A stretch of 55,173 bases of DNA from an uncultured SAR86 cluster bacterium (GTDB taxonomy: Bacteria > Pseudomonadota > Gammaproteobacteria > Magnimaribacterales > TMED112): positions 1-55,173 of the forward strand of contig CACLXU010000005.1 in the NCBI GenBank assembly GCA_902610995.1, given 5' to 3'. This document shows positions 1-9,052 of this stretch, in pieces (the stretch's first letter is position 1; every line of letters starts with the position of its first letter). A model generated the notes under the pieces. That model had not been told where the DNA came from. It ran no database searches and saw only the letters and a program-made list of their open reading frames with translations. The position numbers and the translations under genes are program-made.

Positions 1-1351
1 TGTTATCTCTAAATGGAAAAAATGCATCGGAAGCAAGCACACAGCCCTTTACATCAAGACCCTCTTCCTCTGCTTTCAAAAAAGCAATCTTAGTACTTAT
101 TACTCTGCTCATCTGTCCAACACCAACACCAAGAGTCATTTTATTTTTTGCAAGCACTATTGCATTAGATTTTGCATGTTTGGCTACCTTCATAGCAAAA
201 ATCAGATCACCCAATTGTTCTGGTGTAGGACTTATTTTTGTAACATGTTTAAATTCCATAGAGGAAAAATCCTCTGTATCAGATGATTGAACTAGACCAA
301 TACCATTTACTATTCTATTTTCAAAAATGTCGATTTCGTTATGATTGCTTCTCAAAACTCGTATGTTTGGCTTTGATTGCAAGATTTCTATTGCCTCTTT
401 GGTGTAGCTTGGCGCGACAAGTACCTCTATAAATTGATTGTTGATCATATAGTTTGCAGTTTTTTTATCAATTTCATTATTACAAGCTATAACGCCTCCA
501 AACGCTGATGTGGGGTCTGTTTGAAAAGCTTTTTTGTACGATTCAAGAATATCTTTAGATGAAGCTACTCCGCATGGGTTCGTATGCTTTACTATACAAA
601 CACTTGGTTCATTAAATTCTTGAACGCATGCCCAAGCAGCCAATGAATCAGAAACATTATTGTAAGAAATTTCTTTTCCCTGAAGAGGGTTAAGAAAATC
701 TATTGGAGCATCTTCACCAACATGTAAAAAACCGTCCTGATGAGGGTTTTCTCCATATCTAAGTTTAATAGAAGTATGTCCTATTGAATTATTTAGAAAC
801 CAATTTGAAACATCTAAATCATAGTTGCAAGTAAGATCAAAAGCATCTGCAGCCAGTACTTTAGATTCTTTTTCACTAATTTCATCGAAAGATAGCTGTT
901 GATATTGCTGCGGATGAGTGACTACAACAGTGTACTTGTAATTTTTTGCTGCAGCTCTAATCATTGCAGGCCCACCAATATCAATTTTTTCGATAATAGA
1001 TTTCTCCGTAGATTTTTCATCTGCAACTTCATCTGCAAAGGGGTACAAATTTGCGACCACTAGATCAATTTTTCTTGCCCCAATTTTTTTTAATTCACTT
1101 TCGTCAGATTTTCCTCTGGCAAGAATACCTGCGTGAATTTTTGGGTGGAGTGTCTTGACTCTTCCGTCGAATATCTCATTAAATCCTGTATATTCTGAAA
1201 CCTCTGTAACTTTAATATTATTTTCTTTCAGGTATTTAGCTGTTCCACCTGAAGAGATAATTTGAACCTCATTTTTAGCTAGATTTTTAGCTAGATCAAG
1301 AACCCCAGTTTTATCAAAAACACTAATTAATGCTGTTCTAATTTTAATCAT
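1..1351 (-). CDS. purH: PurH, bifunctional AICAR formyltransferase/IMP cyclohydrolase (3' end cut by window edge)
   Basis: Catalyses the last two steps of de novo IMP synthesis. Reading the minus strand from the ATG at 1351-1349 gives an uninterrupted frame of about 450 codons running off the left edge. The N-terminal cyclohydrolase (MGS-like) domain begins MIKIRTALISVFDKTG and contains SSGGTAKYL, GRVKTLHPKIHAG and VVANLYPF. The transformylase domain follows with LRYGENPHQ, VKHTNPCGVA, DPTSAFGGVIA and GVGQMSR, ending at the edge within SDAFFPFRDN. Family members are about 510-530 residues, so roughly the last 60-70 are outside the window. The start overlaps the fis stop as TAATG, so the gene is translationally coupled to fis. 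The fis-purH pairing is known from pseudomonads. Identity is very secure. Confidence 0.97.
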   Translation of the reverse strand, partial: MIKIRTALISVFDKTGVLDLAKNLAKNEVQIISSGGTAKYLKENNIKVTEVSEYTGFNEIFDGRVKTLHPKIHAGILARGKSDESELKKIGARKIDLVVANLYPFADEVADEKSTEKSIIEKIDIGGPAMIRAAAKNYKYTVVVTHPQQYQQLSFDEISEKESKVLAADAFDLTCNYDLDVSNWFLNNSIGHTSIKLRYGENPHQDGFLHVGEDAPIDFLNPLQGKEISYNNVSDSLAAWACVQEFNEPSVCIVKHTNPCGVASSKDILESYKKAFQTDPTSAFGGVIACNNEIDKKTANYMINNQFIEVLVAPSYTKEAIEILQSKPNIRVLRSNHNEIDIFENRIVNGIGLVQSSDTEDFSSMEFKHVTKISPTPEQLGDLIFAMKVAKHAKSNAIVLAKNKMTLGVGVGQMSRVISTKIAFLKAEEEGLDVKGCVLASDAFFPFRDN

Positions 1352-1602
1352 TAAAGTAGGCCATATTTTTGTAATTTTTTTCTCAAAGTGCCTCTATTTA
1401 AACCAAGTATCTTACTGGCCTCAGATTGATTTCCTCGACATTTTTTTAGTACAACTTCCAGTAAAGGTGGTTCAATCTGGCTGAGCGTAAGATTATATAG
1501 TTCTATTGGAAGCTCACCATCAAGGTTTCTGTAATATCTTTTTATAGCACGTTTTACTTCACCTCTTAAACTTCTTTTATTCGTATTAAATTTAGTAGAC
1601 AT
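1351..1602 (-). CDS. fis: Fis family nucleoid-associated DNA-binding protein
   Basis: Small homodimeric DNA-bending protein that, in the family, activates rRNA promoters and shapes the nucleoid. The 83-residue product has the Fis C-terminus: PPLLEVVLKKC leading into the helix-turn-helix NQSEASKILGLNRGTLRKKL, ending KYGLL. I use the ATG at 1602; an in-frame TTG lies immediately before it (1605). No Shine-Dalgarno is visible. Instead a TATAAC box ends five bases before the ATG, suggesting an almost leaderless message. It is followed without a gap by purH and faces rsmE across about 11-23 bases. Confidence 0.93.
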   Translation of the reverse strand: MSTKFNTNKRSLRGEVKRAIKRYYRNLDGELPIELYNLTLSQIEPPLLEVVLKKCRGNQSEASKILGLNRGTLRKKLQKYGLL

Positions 1603-1607
1603 CAAAT

Positions 1608-1615
1608 GTTATAAT
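1608..1615. promoter_or_regulatory. Shared, near-palindromic -10 box for divergent fis and rsmE
   Basis: The octamer GTTATAAT reads TATAAT on the plus strand (1610-1615) and TATAAC on the minus strand (1613-1608). The minus box ends 5 bases before the fis ATG. The plus box ends 10 bases before a GTG (1626) that fits the usual RsmE N-terminus. The -35 regions are weak on both sides. This is inference from motif position only. Confidence 0.5.
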
Positions 1616-1625
1616 GCTGCTTGTA

Positions 1626-2309
1626 GTGAAGACAGCATCAATACTCCTTAATAACAAGCTAGAAGAAAATACTGATCATTTTTTAACCAATAGTCAAATA
1701 CATTACCTAAAAAAAGTCTTAAAAATCCAGGAAAATGAAAACTTTAATGCTTTCGATGGAATGGGCCACAAAGGTACATGTAAATTTATATCTAATGACC
1801 AAATTAAAATCCTTGAGATACAAAGCTTCCCCAAAGTCTTCAAAACAAGCGTTCTGATTCCTGTTATGAAAAAAGTACAATTTGAGTTTTGTTTGCAGAA
1901 GGTAATCGAATTGGGAGTTGATAATATTTTTTGCTACCCTTCAGAAAAAACATCGGATAAATATAATCTCAAGAATGTAAAAGAAAAATTAGAAAGATAT
2001 CAAGATATAATCGAATCAGCGTTCTTACAGTCTGAAAATAAGTATCTTCCAAAGCTTAATTTTATAAATAACTTATTTGAATTCAGTTTTAATGATTATT
2101 TAGATGTGTGTGTTTTAAATCAAAATGCAGAAAGAAAATTTTCCTCAAATGATAACTGGGATCTGATTATTTCAGGAGGAGAGTTTGGTTTCTCAGAAAA
2201 CGAATTGGCCTTTTTGAGAAAAACAAAAGCAAGTTTTGTAAAATTAAGCGAAAATATATTAAGAGCAGAGACGGCACCACTAGTAGCCCTTTCAATCCAG
2301 AACATATAA
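1626..2309 (+). CDS. rsmE: RsmE, 16S rRNA m3U1498 methyltransferase
   Basis: SPOUT-family enzyme that N3-methylates U1498 of 16S rRNA in the small subunit. The N-terminal PUA-like part contains the HYLKKVLKI and FDGMGHKG segments. The C-terminal knot shows CLQKVIELGVDNIFCYPSEKT (the usual K..ELGV..I.P..seRs stretch), then IISGGEFGFSENEL and LSENILRAETAPLVAL, the cofactor-binding signature (IGPEGGfs / LG.RILRtETA) with the first Gly-Pro-Glu replaced by SGGE. I prefer the GTG at 1626 because VKTASILLNNKL lines up with the family N-terminus and because the ATG at 1614 lies inside a -10 box; the frame is open from 1614. gshB follows after 2 bases. Confidence 0.9.
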   Translation: MKTASILLNNKLEENTDHFLTNSQIHYLKKVLKIQENENFNAFDGMGHKGTCKFISNDQIKILEIQSFPKVFKTSVLIPVMKKVQFEFCLQKVIELGVDNIFCYPSEKTSDKYNLKNVKEKLERYQDIIESAFLQSENKYLPKLNFINNLFEFSFNDYLDVCVLNQNAERKFSSNDNWDLIISGGEFGFSENELAFLRKTKASFVKLSENILRAETAPLVALSIQNI

Positions 2310-2311
2310 AA

Positions 2312-3262
2312 ATGAAAGCAGCATTTATTATTAATGATTTTGAAACCATGAATCTTGAAAAAGATACATCAATATTTTTAATTAAAGAAGCTCAGAAAAA
2401 CAATATAGATACATATGCTTTTGACACCTCAGACATTTTGGTAGAAGATTCAAAAATTAAGGCTACAGTAAATGAAGTTTCTTTCAAAGCAAATTCAGGG
2501 TACGAGTACAACCTAAGTGCAAAAACCATCTTTAATTTAAAAGATTTTGATTTTGTTATTAATAGACTTAATCCACCATTTAATAAAGAGTATCTGTACT
2601 TAACAAATTTGTTGGAGACTTTTGGTATAGAGGCGGTGAATCCACCAAAAGCACTAAGGGAACTTAATGAGAAATTGTCTATTTTAAATTTCCCGGATCT
2701 TGCTCCAAAAACAATTGTTACAACTTCTCTTTCCGAAATAAGAAATTTTGTTAAAAAAAATGAAAGAGCAGTTTTAAAGCCTCTTGATGGAATGGGTGGC
2801 AAGTCAATTTTCTATCTATCTTCAGAAGATAAAAATTTAAATGTCATTTGGGAAAACGTCACAAAAAATGGCAAAAATCAAGTCATGGTTCAAGAATTTG
2901 TAAAAGCTGCTCAGGAAGGAGACAACAGATTGGTCTTTATAAATTATAAATTATTGCCTTTTAAGTTAATTAGGATTCCAAGTGCAGAGGATTTCAGAGG
3001 GAATTTAGCAGTTGGAGCCACCTCGAAAGTTTGCAGGATTTCCAAAAATGATGAAAAAGCTGCCCAACAAATAATCCCTTTTTTAAAACAACATGGGGTT
3101 TATTTTGCTGGAGCAGATATGCTTGGAGACTATATTTCAGAGCTTAATATTACATCTCCAACTTGCCTTCAAGAAATATATAACTATTCAGAATGCAATC
3201 CTGGTGATATTTTCTGGAAAGATTTAATTAAACGTAACAAAAGTGGAAATAGAAGCAGTTGA
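2312..3262 (+). CDS. gshB: Glutathione synthetase (ATP-grasp)
   Basis: Ligates glycine to gamma-glutamylcysteine in the cytosol to finish glutathione synthesis. At 316 residues it has the usual length. Seen: an N-terminal prokaryotic GSH-synthase domain (FVINRLNPPFNKEYLYLTNLLE, VNPPKALRELNEKL) and an ATP-grasp domain with AVLKPLDGMGGKSIF (nucleotide loop), VQEFVKAAQEGDNRLVFIN and the late SELNITSPTCLQEI motif (family VTSPTG/C). It starts two bases after rsmE and is followed 21 bases later by ruvX, matching the conserved rsmE-gshB-(algH)-ruvX order of gammaproteobacteria, here without algH. gshA is not in the window. Confidence 0.95.
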   Translation: MKAAFIINDFETMNLEKDTSIFLIKEAQKNNIDTYAFDTSDILVEDSKIKATVNEVSFKANSGYEYNLSAKTIFNLKDFDFVINRLNPPFNKEYLYLTNLLETFGIEAVNPPKALRELNEKLSILNFPDLAPKTIVTTSLSEIRNFVKKNERAVLKPLDGMGGKSIFYLSSEDKNLNVIWENVTKNGKNQVMVQEFVKAAQEGDNRLVFINYKLLPFKLIRIPSAEDFRGNLAVGATSKVCRISKNDEKAAQQIIPFLKQHGVYFAGADMLGDYISELNITSPTCLQEIYNYSECNPGDIFWKDLIKRNKSGNRSS

Positions 3263-3283
3263 GATCGAGGCAAATTATATCCA

Positions 3284-3661
3284 ATGAATAAAGCCCAGGT
3301 AGTCATTTGTTTTGACTATGGAACCAGCAAGATTGGTGTCTGTGTTGGAGAGACTGTGACAGGATCTGCAAATCTTTTAGATGTTATCGACAATGATAGG
3401 TTTCTAGCAGATTCATTAAAGATAATTTTTTTAGAGTGGAGGCCAGACCTTTGCATTGTAGGTGAACCAGAAAACCCTTCAGAAGATTTCAAAAAAGGAA
3501 AAAATTCGTTTGTAAATCTTATAAAGACAGAATTTAATCTTCCAATTGAATACGCAGATGAGACATTGTCATCTCAAACTGTACCTAAAGAAACTAGCAA
3601 ACACTTAATTGATTCTTATTCTGCAAAAATTATTTTCGAGGGATGGTTTAATAAAAAATGA
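3284..3661 (+). CDS. ruvX: RuvX/YqgF, Holliday-junction-resolvase-like pre-16S rRNA nuclease
   Basis: Family member of the RNase H-fold YqgF nucleases implicated in 16S rRNA 5'-end maturation. The 125-residue product keeps the catalytic scaffold: VICFDYGTSKIGVCVG (first Asp), WRPDLCIVGEP in the middle, and IEYADETLSSQ (family DER-T). The last five bases overlap dnaG as AAATGA, so translation of dnaG is probably coupled. A GAGG lies about 12 bases before the ATG, too far to be a convincing Shine-Dalgarno. It is slightly shorter than the E. coli protein (138), mainly at the C-terminus. Confidence 0.88.
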   Translation: MNKAQVVICFDYGTSKIGVCVGETVTGSANLLDVIDNDRFLADSLKIIFLEWRPDLCIVGEPENPSEDFKKGKNSFVNLIKTEFNLPIEYADETLSSQTVPKETSKHLIDSYSAKIIFEGWFNKK

Positions 3662-5409
3662 GCAACTCTATTCCAAGAGATTTTATTGATAGGCTTGTAG
3701 AAGATACAGATATAGTAAATCTGTTGGGCCAATATTTAAGTCTTACAAAAAAAGGAAATAATTATGTTTGCAATTGTCCCTTTCATGAAGAGAAAACTCC
3801 TTCCTTCACAATAAGCCCTCAAAAATCTATTTACCATTGTTTCGGATGCGGTAAAGGGGGAAATGTAATTACTTTTCTTCAGGAATATGAGGGGCTCACC
3901 TTTATCGAGTCCATAGAAAAACTAGCCGAAATAAATAATGTAAAAATTCCAAGAAACTCTCAAAGCGGAGTGTATGATAATTCAGATATTTACAGCATAA
4001 ATCAAATAGCTTCTAAGCATTACTTTGATTATTTTTCTCTAAATAAAAATAGTGAGCCATCTAAATATCTAATTTCAAGAGGCATAGACGGTGAGACTGC
4101 TAGAAAATTTCAAATTGGTTTTGCAGACTTTAATCAAAAAAATCTGCTAAAGAAACTTCAATCGGCCTTCAGTGATAAGAAAATTCTTGAGAGTGGCGTT
4201 TTTCTAAAAAACGAAAAAGGGTTTTACCCATTTTTTAGAAATAGAGTTATTTTCCCAATACAAAACACAAGAGGAAACTTTATTGGGTTTGGCGGGAGAT
4301 CTATTGATGATTCAATGCCAAAATACCTTAATTCTAAAGATAGTAACTTTTTTCGTAAGAATAGAGAGCTGTATGGCCTTAATCATGCCAAGGGCAGTAA
4401 AAACTTTGATTATTTCATAGTTGTGGAGGGCTACATGGATGTTAATATCCTTTCAAAAAACAGTATTGATGTAGGTGTAGCATCGCTAGGAACAGCATTT
4501 TCTAATTTTCATCTACAGACACTTTTCAGGTTAAAGAAAAAAGTTATATTTTGTTTTGACTCAGATGAAGCAGGACTGAAAGCTGCATGGAGAGCTTTAC
4601 AAATAACAGTTTCATACTCGATAGATGATAAAACTGTAAGATTTATGTTTCTACCTAAGGGAGAAGACCCAGATTCTTATATAAACAAGAACGGACCAAA
4701 TGAATTTTTAAAAAGAGTGGATAAGTCCATGGATATCGAATCATTTATTTTTAACTTTCTTAAAAGAGGTCGTAATCTTGAATCATCAGAAGACATTCGA
4801 TTAATAATTTTTGAGTTCCAAAAAATATACGGATCAATAAAATCCGATGCACTTAAAGATACTTTATTAAATCAATTTTCAAAATCTCTCGATATAAGCA
4901 AGAATTCACTAATTTCAAAAGAAACTAAAGTCAAATCTACACCAAAAATCAACCCAGAGCAGGAAACTAAGAAATCATATTACAAACATTTCTTGCTAGT
5001 TATATATTTGTATGAAAATTATGGTGAGACTATAAATGATTGCGACGAAGATTTTTTAGATTTTATAAAAACTTCTATGAACGCTGAAATAAAGAGCATT
5101 GAAGAACTTATTCAATCTATAAAGGACAAAAAATCCAACCATCCCAATGAGAGTCTTTTTGCAGAAGCTATGATGATTGATATGAAGCTTACTACAGAAG
5201 AAGTAATTTCAGAATTTCATAGAGTTACTGACGAAATACGGCTCATATTCGATGAGAATTTTACAGAATATCTAAAAAAATTAGCAAAAAATCAAAATCT
5301 AACTACTTTTAGAAAAGAAAATCTGCAAAAACAGTTAAATTTAAGAGATAATACTTCAAATCAAGAAAATGAGCTTATTCAATTTCTAAATGAATACAAT
5401 TTAAATTGA
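3658..5409 (+). CDS. dnaG: DNA primase DnaG
   Basis: Synthesises RNA primers at the replication fork. Domains in order: a CHC2 zinc-binding domain (C40, H43, C61, C64 in CPFHEEKTPSF...HCFGCGKGG), the RNA-polymerase core with the FPIQNTRGNFIGFGGR segment, and the TOPRIM fold with EGYMD (E257-D261) and FCFDSDEAG (D301, D303) for metal binding. The C-terminal helicase-binding region (after about residue 420) is divergent and AT-coded. Length 583 is normal. It starts inside the ruvX stop (ATGA) and precedes rpoD by 30 bases, the core of the macromolecular-synthesis operon, but rpsU, which is usual upstream, is absent. Confidence 0.97.
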   Translation: MSNSIPRDFIDRLVEDTDIVNLLGQYLSLTKKGNNYVCNCPFHEEKTPSFTISPQKSIYHCFGCGKGGNVITFLQEYEGLTFIESIEKLAEINNVKIPRNSQSGVYDNSDIYSINQIASKHYFDYFSLNKNSEPSKYLISRGIDGETARKFQIGFADFNQKNLLKKLQSAFSDKKILESGVFLKNEKGFYPFFRNRVIFPIQNTRGNFIGFGGRSIDDSMPKYLNSKDSNFFRKNRELYGLNHAKGSKNFDYFIVVEGYMDVNILSKNSIDVGVASLGTAFSNFHLQTLFRLKKKVIFCFDSDEAGLKAAWRALQITVSYSIDDKTVRFMFLPKGEDPDSYINKNGPNEFLKRVDKSMDIESFIFNFLKRGRNLESSEDIRLIIFEFQKIYGSIKSDALKDTLLNQFSKSLDISKNSLISKETKVKSTPKINPEQETKKSYYKHFLLVIYLYENYGETINDCDEDFLDFIKTSMNAEIKSIEELIQSIKDKKSNHPNESLFAEAMMIDMKLTTEEVISEFHRVTDEIRLIFDENFTEYLKKLAKNQNLTTFRKENLQKQLNLRDNTSNQENELIQFLNEYNLN

Positions 5410-5439
5410 ATTTTCACAAATAACGAACATATATAATTA

Positions 5440-7248
5440 ATGTCAGAAAAAACTACTCCAAAAACAGACATTGCCCAATTAATTCAACTTGGAAGAGATC
5501 AAGGTTATTTAACCTATGCAGATATCACAGATACTCTTCCTGATGGCTCCACTGACGAAGATAATTTTGATGAAATTATAAAGGTCCTCAAAGACATGGG
5601 GCTCAAGGTTTTTGAGAACACTCCTGATGAAGATGAGCTCATGCTAGGGGAGGATGAGGATACTGATGATTTGGCTGCTGAGGATGCGGTGGCAGCTCTA
5701 TCTCAAACTGAGATTGAATCAGGAAGGACAACAGACCCAGTTAGAATGTATATGAGAGAGATGGGGAGTGTCGATCTTTTAACAAAAACTGGTGAAATAG
5801 ACATTGCAAAAAGAATTGAAGCTGCTATGAAAGAGGTTCTTTCATTGTGTGCTGAGTATCCACTTTGTATAGAGTATGTTTTGGATTTCTTTGGACGCAT
5901 TAAAGATGGTGAAAAAAAGACACAAGATTTAATTTCAGGCTTTATGCTCGATGAACCTGATGAAGAAATTATTGAAGAAGAATTCGTAGAAAACGAGGAC
6001 ATCAATGAAGACAATCCTGATGAGGAAGAAGAGGCTGCTGTAATTTCTTTTGAAGAATGCGAAGAGAAAATAAAATTAATCAAAAGAGAGCACAACAAAT
6101 ACCTTAAATCATTAAATAATCGAAAATTAGATCCAAAAGCTCAGAAAGCTCTTGATAAGTTAAAAGATGAATTCCAAAAGATAAAATTTAATTCAAAAGT
6201 CTTTGATACGCTTGTATTGATACCATCGGAAAGAAAAACTCAGGTGGGCTCATTCGAGAAAGAATTGAAGTCAATGCTTGTTAAAAAAATTGGGGTTCCC
6301 AACAAGGAAGCTCGTACTCTAATTGAGGATAACTTAATAAATACGAGACTACTTACTAACCTAAGCAAAGATAGAAGATTTAAGAAGAAAGAAATTGAAA
6401 GTGTAAAGCCGACTTTTATAAGAATTCAAAAAGACCTAATTAAAATCGATGAAAGTAATTTAATGCCTGTTACCCAAATCTTGTCGCTAAATAAAAGAAT
6501 TAATAAAGCTTACAGAGGCCTGTTAAGAGCTAAGAAAGAGATGATTGAAGCGAACCTTAGATTAGTTATTTCAATTGCAAAAAAATATACAAACAGAGGG
6601 CTTCAATTCCTAGATTTAATACAGGAAGGAAATATTGGTTTAATGAAAGCGGTTGATAAGTTTGAATACAGAAGAGGATATAAGTTCTCAACTTACGCTA
6701 CATGGTGGATAAGGCAAGCAATTACAAGATCAATTGCAGACCAGGCAAGAACAATAAGAATCCCAGTTCACATGATTGAGACCATTAATAAACTTAACAG
6801 ACTCTCCAGACAGATGATGCAAGAAATAGGAAGAGAACCAACCCCAGAAGAAATGTCAAAAAGGCTTGATATTCCAGAGGATAAAATGAGAAAAGTCATG
6901 AAAATTGCAAAAGAACCAATATCAATGGAAACTCCTATAGGAGACGATGAAGACTCTAATCTAGGTGATTTTCTTGAGGATTCATCTATAAATTCTCCAA
7001 TTGATGATGCAGCTGTAAGGGGTTTAAAAGATGCAACTGATGAAATCCTTGCATCTCTTACGGCAAGAGAGGCAAAAGTCCTTAGAATGAGATTTGGTAT
7101 TGGCATGAATAATGATCACACTTTAGAGGAAGTTGGAAAGCAATTTGATGTTACCAGGGAACGTATCCGACAAATTGAAGCTAAAGCTCTTCGAAAATTG
7201 CGCCATCCCACACGTTCAGAAGTTCTAAAAAGCTTCTTGCATGAATAA
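5440..7248 (+). CDS. rpoD: RNA polymerase primary sigma factor RpoD (sigma70)
   Basis: Housekeeping sigma factor. Seen in order: region 1.1 (residues ~1-85, [19 protein letters not shown]), region 1.2 with [13 protein letters not shown], a very acidic insert of the non-conserved region (about 170-205), region 2 with [25 protein letters not shown] and [13 protein letters not shown] (-10 recognition), region 3 (HMIETINKL) and region 4 ending in [20 protein letters not shown] (-35 recognition helix). All promoter-contacting motifs look canonical, so the TATAAT boxes described here are plausible. A TATAAT sits at 5432-5437, too close to the ATG to drive this start, so I assume co-transcription with dnaG or a promoter inside dnaG. 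Confidence 0.98.
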   Translation: MSEKTTPKTDIAQLIQLGRDQGYLTYADITDTLPDGSTDEDNFDEIIKVLKDMGLKVFENTPDEDELMLGEDEDTDDLAAEDAVAALSQTEIESGRTTDPVRMYMREMGSVDLLTKTGEIDIAKRIEAAMKEVLSLCAEYPLCIEYVLDFFGRIKDGEKKTQDLISGFMLDEPDEEIIEEEFVENEDINEDNPDEEEEAAVISFEECEEKIKLIKREHNKYLKSLNNRKLDPKAQKALDKLKDEFQKIKFNSKVFDTLVLIPSERKTQVGSFEKELKSMLVKKIGVPNKEARTLIEDNLINTRLLTNLSKDRRFKKKEIESVKPTFIRIQKDLIKIDESNLMPVTQILSLNKRINKAYRGLLRAKKEMIEANLRLVISIAKKYTNRGLQFLDLIQEGNIGLMKAVDKFEYRRGYKFSTYATWWIRQAITRSIADQARTIRIPVHMIETINKLNRLSRQMMQEIGREPTPEEMSKRLDIPEDKMRKVMKIAKEPISMETPIGDDEDSNLGDFLEDSSINSPIDDAAVRGLKDATDEILASLTAREAKVLRMRFGIGMNNDHTLEEVGKQFDVTRERIRQIEAKALRKLRHPTRSEVLKSFLHE

Positions 7249-7284
7249 TTCATTCATATACTATTAATCTAATCTAGTTATTTT

Positions 7285-8562
7285 ATGGAATTCATAATTG
7301 AAAATTTTTATTTGATTTTGGCGTCAAGCATTATTATTGGCTTCTTTATGGCTTATGGGATAGGAGCTAATGATGTTGCAAATGCAATGGGAACTTCGGT
7401 AGGCAGTAAAGCTCTTACTCTTACACAAGCATTGGTCATAGCTGCGATTTTCGAGTTTCTCGGTGCATATTTTGCTGGGGCATCAGTCACAACTACAATT
7501 AGAGAAAATATTGTAGATCCAACGCTTTATGATGATTCACCGGATGTGTTTGTCCTGGGAATGATGGCAAGTTTGTTAGCAGCTGGAGCATGGCTATTGC
7601 TATCGACTACCTTTGGTCTGCCGGTATCGACAACCCATGCAATAATTGGATCTATCGCAGGTTTTTCAATTTATTACATTGGTTGGTCATCTGTTAGCTG
7701 GGGTTACATATTAGAGGTTACATTTTCATGGATTTTGACACCATTCGTCGCAGCAATTCTCTCGGGTTTGTTATATTGGAGTGCAAGAAAATTTGTTCTA
7801 AAAGCAAAAGAGCCTATTTCAGCTGCAAGACAATTTATTCCAATTTATGCTGGGCTTGTAGGATTTAGCATATCAGCTATTACACTAAATAAAGGCTTGA
7901 AAAACACTGAAGTTCCAAACCTTATTACTACTTATTTTGGTGGCTATGATCTTGTTGCCAGTCTTTTCTTACTATCATTTTTGATCGCATTTTTATGTTA
8001 TTTAGTTTCAAGATTTTTGCTGTCGCATTATGTAAGCAAATCAGACAATCCAAATGTTGAAGGAAAATTTGCAATATTGATGATTTTTACTGCATCTTCG
8101 ATTGCATTCGCTCATGGTTCGAATGATGTTGCAAATGCCGTTGGGCCGATGGCAGCTGTTGTGGCAACAATTGAAAACCTTGGGCAAATTGATGACGTGG
8201 CTGTTATTCCAGAGTGGATCTTGTTAACAGGTGCTATAGGAATTGTAATTGGTATGCTCACTTTGGGTTACAAAGTTATAAGGACAGTTGGAGAAAGAAT
8301 TACGAAGTTAAAGCCCAGCAAAGGGTTTGCTGCTGAAATGGCCACAGCCATTGTTGTCGTATTAGGAAGCGTATCTGGAATACCTCTATCTACAACCCAT
8401 ACTCTAGTTGGAGCAGTGGTGGGCATTGGAATATTTAGTAGCAACAAAGTTAACTACCGTTCAGTCACAGAAATTGGAGTGTCATGGCTAATTACCCTTC
8501 CTGGGGGAGCGATATTCTCGATAATATTTTTTATAATACTTAAATCTCTTTTTGGAGTATAA
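7285..8562 (+). CDS. pit: PiT-family inorganic phosphate transporter (PHO-4 family)
   Basis: Inner-membrane symporter for inorganic phosphate. The 425-residue protein has the inverted-repeat structure of PiT/SLC20: GIGANDVANAMGTSVG near residue 28 and AHGSNDVANAVGPMAAV near 277, each followed by glycine-rich helices, plus two PVSTTHAIIGS / PLSTTHTLVGAVVG motifs. Around ten membrane segments are evident. It lies 36 bases after rpoD; a possible -10 (TATACT, 7257) is in the gap but has no good -35. One base separates it from the next gene, so it heads a co-transcribed set leading into c-di-GMP genes. The coupling ion (Na+ or H+) cannot be decided. Confidence 0.93.
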   Translation: MEFIIENFYLILASSIIIGFFMAYGIGANDVANAMGTSVGSKALTLTQALVIAAIFEFLGAYFAGASVTTTIRENIVDPTLYDDSPDVFVLGMMASLLAAGAWLLLSTTFGLPVSTTHAIIGSIAGFSIYYIGWSSVSWGYILEVTFSWILTPFVAAILSGLLYWSARKFVLKAKEPISAARQFIPIYAGLVGFSISAITLNKGLKNTEVPNLITTYFGGYDLVASLFLLSFLIAFLCYLVSRFLLSHYVSKSDNPNVEGKFAILMIFTASSIAFAHGSNDVANAVGPMAAVVATIENLGQIDDVAVIPEWILLTGAIGIVIGMLTLGYKVIRTVGERITKLKPSKGFAAEMATAIVVVLGSVSGIPLSTTHTLVGAVVGIGIFSSNKVNYRSVTEIGVSWLITLPGGAIFSIIFFIILKSLFGV

Positions 8563-8563
8563 G

Positions 8564-9052
8564 ATGGATTTTGAATATTGGATTGAACTAGTAAATAAGG
8601 TAGTTAACATAATTACTGGACCTGCAGTTATTTTTAGTGTGTGGTTTTTAGTTGCCCAGATAAGAACACAGATCAAAGTTGGAAAAGCAGCATCAAGACA
8701 ATCAATTGCCGAGGCCCATCAAGAAGTTACATTAGCAGGTTTAGACCCTCTTTTGATGAGGGCAAAGTTAAAACTTATTAAAAAGGAAGAATTATCAATT
8801 GATGAGGAAGTAGGCTTGAGAATTCATATGACAGCAATACTGCGAGCAAGAGAAAATCATTTCTATCAACACCAGATGGGTATGCTTGATGATGAAGAGT
8901 GGAAAACTATGAGAAAAGCACTAGGGACATTATTTATCGATAATAAACTTAACTTAGATATTTGGAATAAGAGCAAATCAACATTCAATCCAGAATTTGT
9001 TTCTATAGTTGATGAGGAAATTGATATGAGAAAGGATACATTTAAGAAATGA
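8564..9052 (+). CDS. Small membrane protein of unknown function
   Basis: I do not recognise a named family. The 162-residue product has one N-terminal membrane segment (about residues 13-36, IITGPAVIFSVWFLVAQI), then a basic stretch and a mainly helical cytoplasmic part. That part carries the motif RARENHFYQHQMGMLDDEEW and ends acidic. I use the ATG at 8564 because GGAG (8554-8557) sits six bases upstream; an in-frame TTG at 8552 overlaps pit. Its stop overlaps the EAL gene (ATGA). Being locked between pit and the EAL gene suggests a membrane partner or sensor for that system; this is inference from position only. Confidence 0.8.
   Translation: MDFEYWIELVNKVVNIITGPAVIFSVWFLVAQIRTQIKVGKAASRQSIAEAHQEVTLAGLDPLLMRAKLKLIKKEELSIDEEVGLRIHMTAILRARENHFYQHQMGMLDDEEWKTMRKALGTLFIDNKLNLDIWNKSKSTFNPEFVSIVDEEIDMRKDTFKK

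Noticed and set aside
5432-5437. TATAAT two bases before the rpoD ATG, as another leaderless promoter
   Set aside because: A start site 7 bases after this box would lie past the ATG and no other in-frame start fits, so I do not count it as support.
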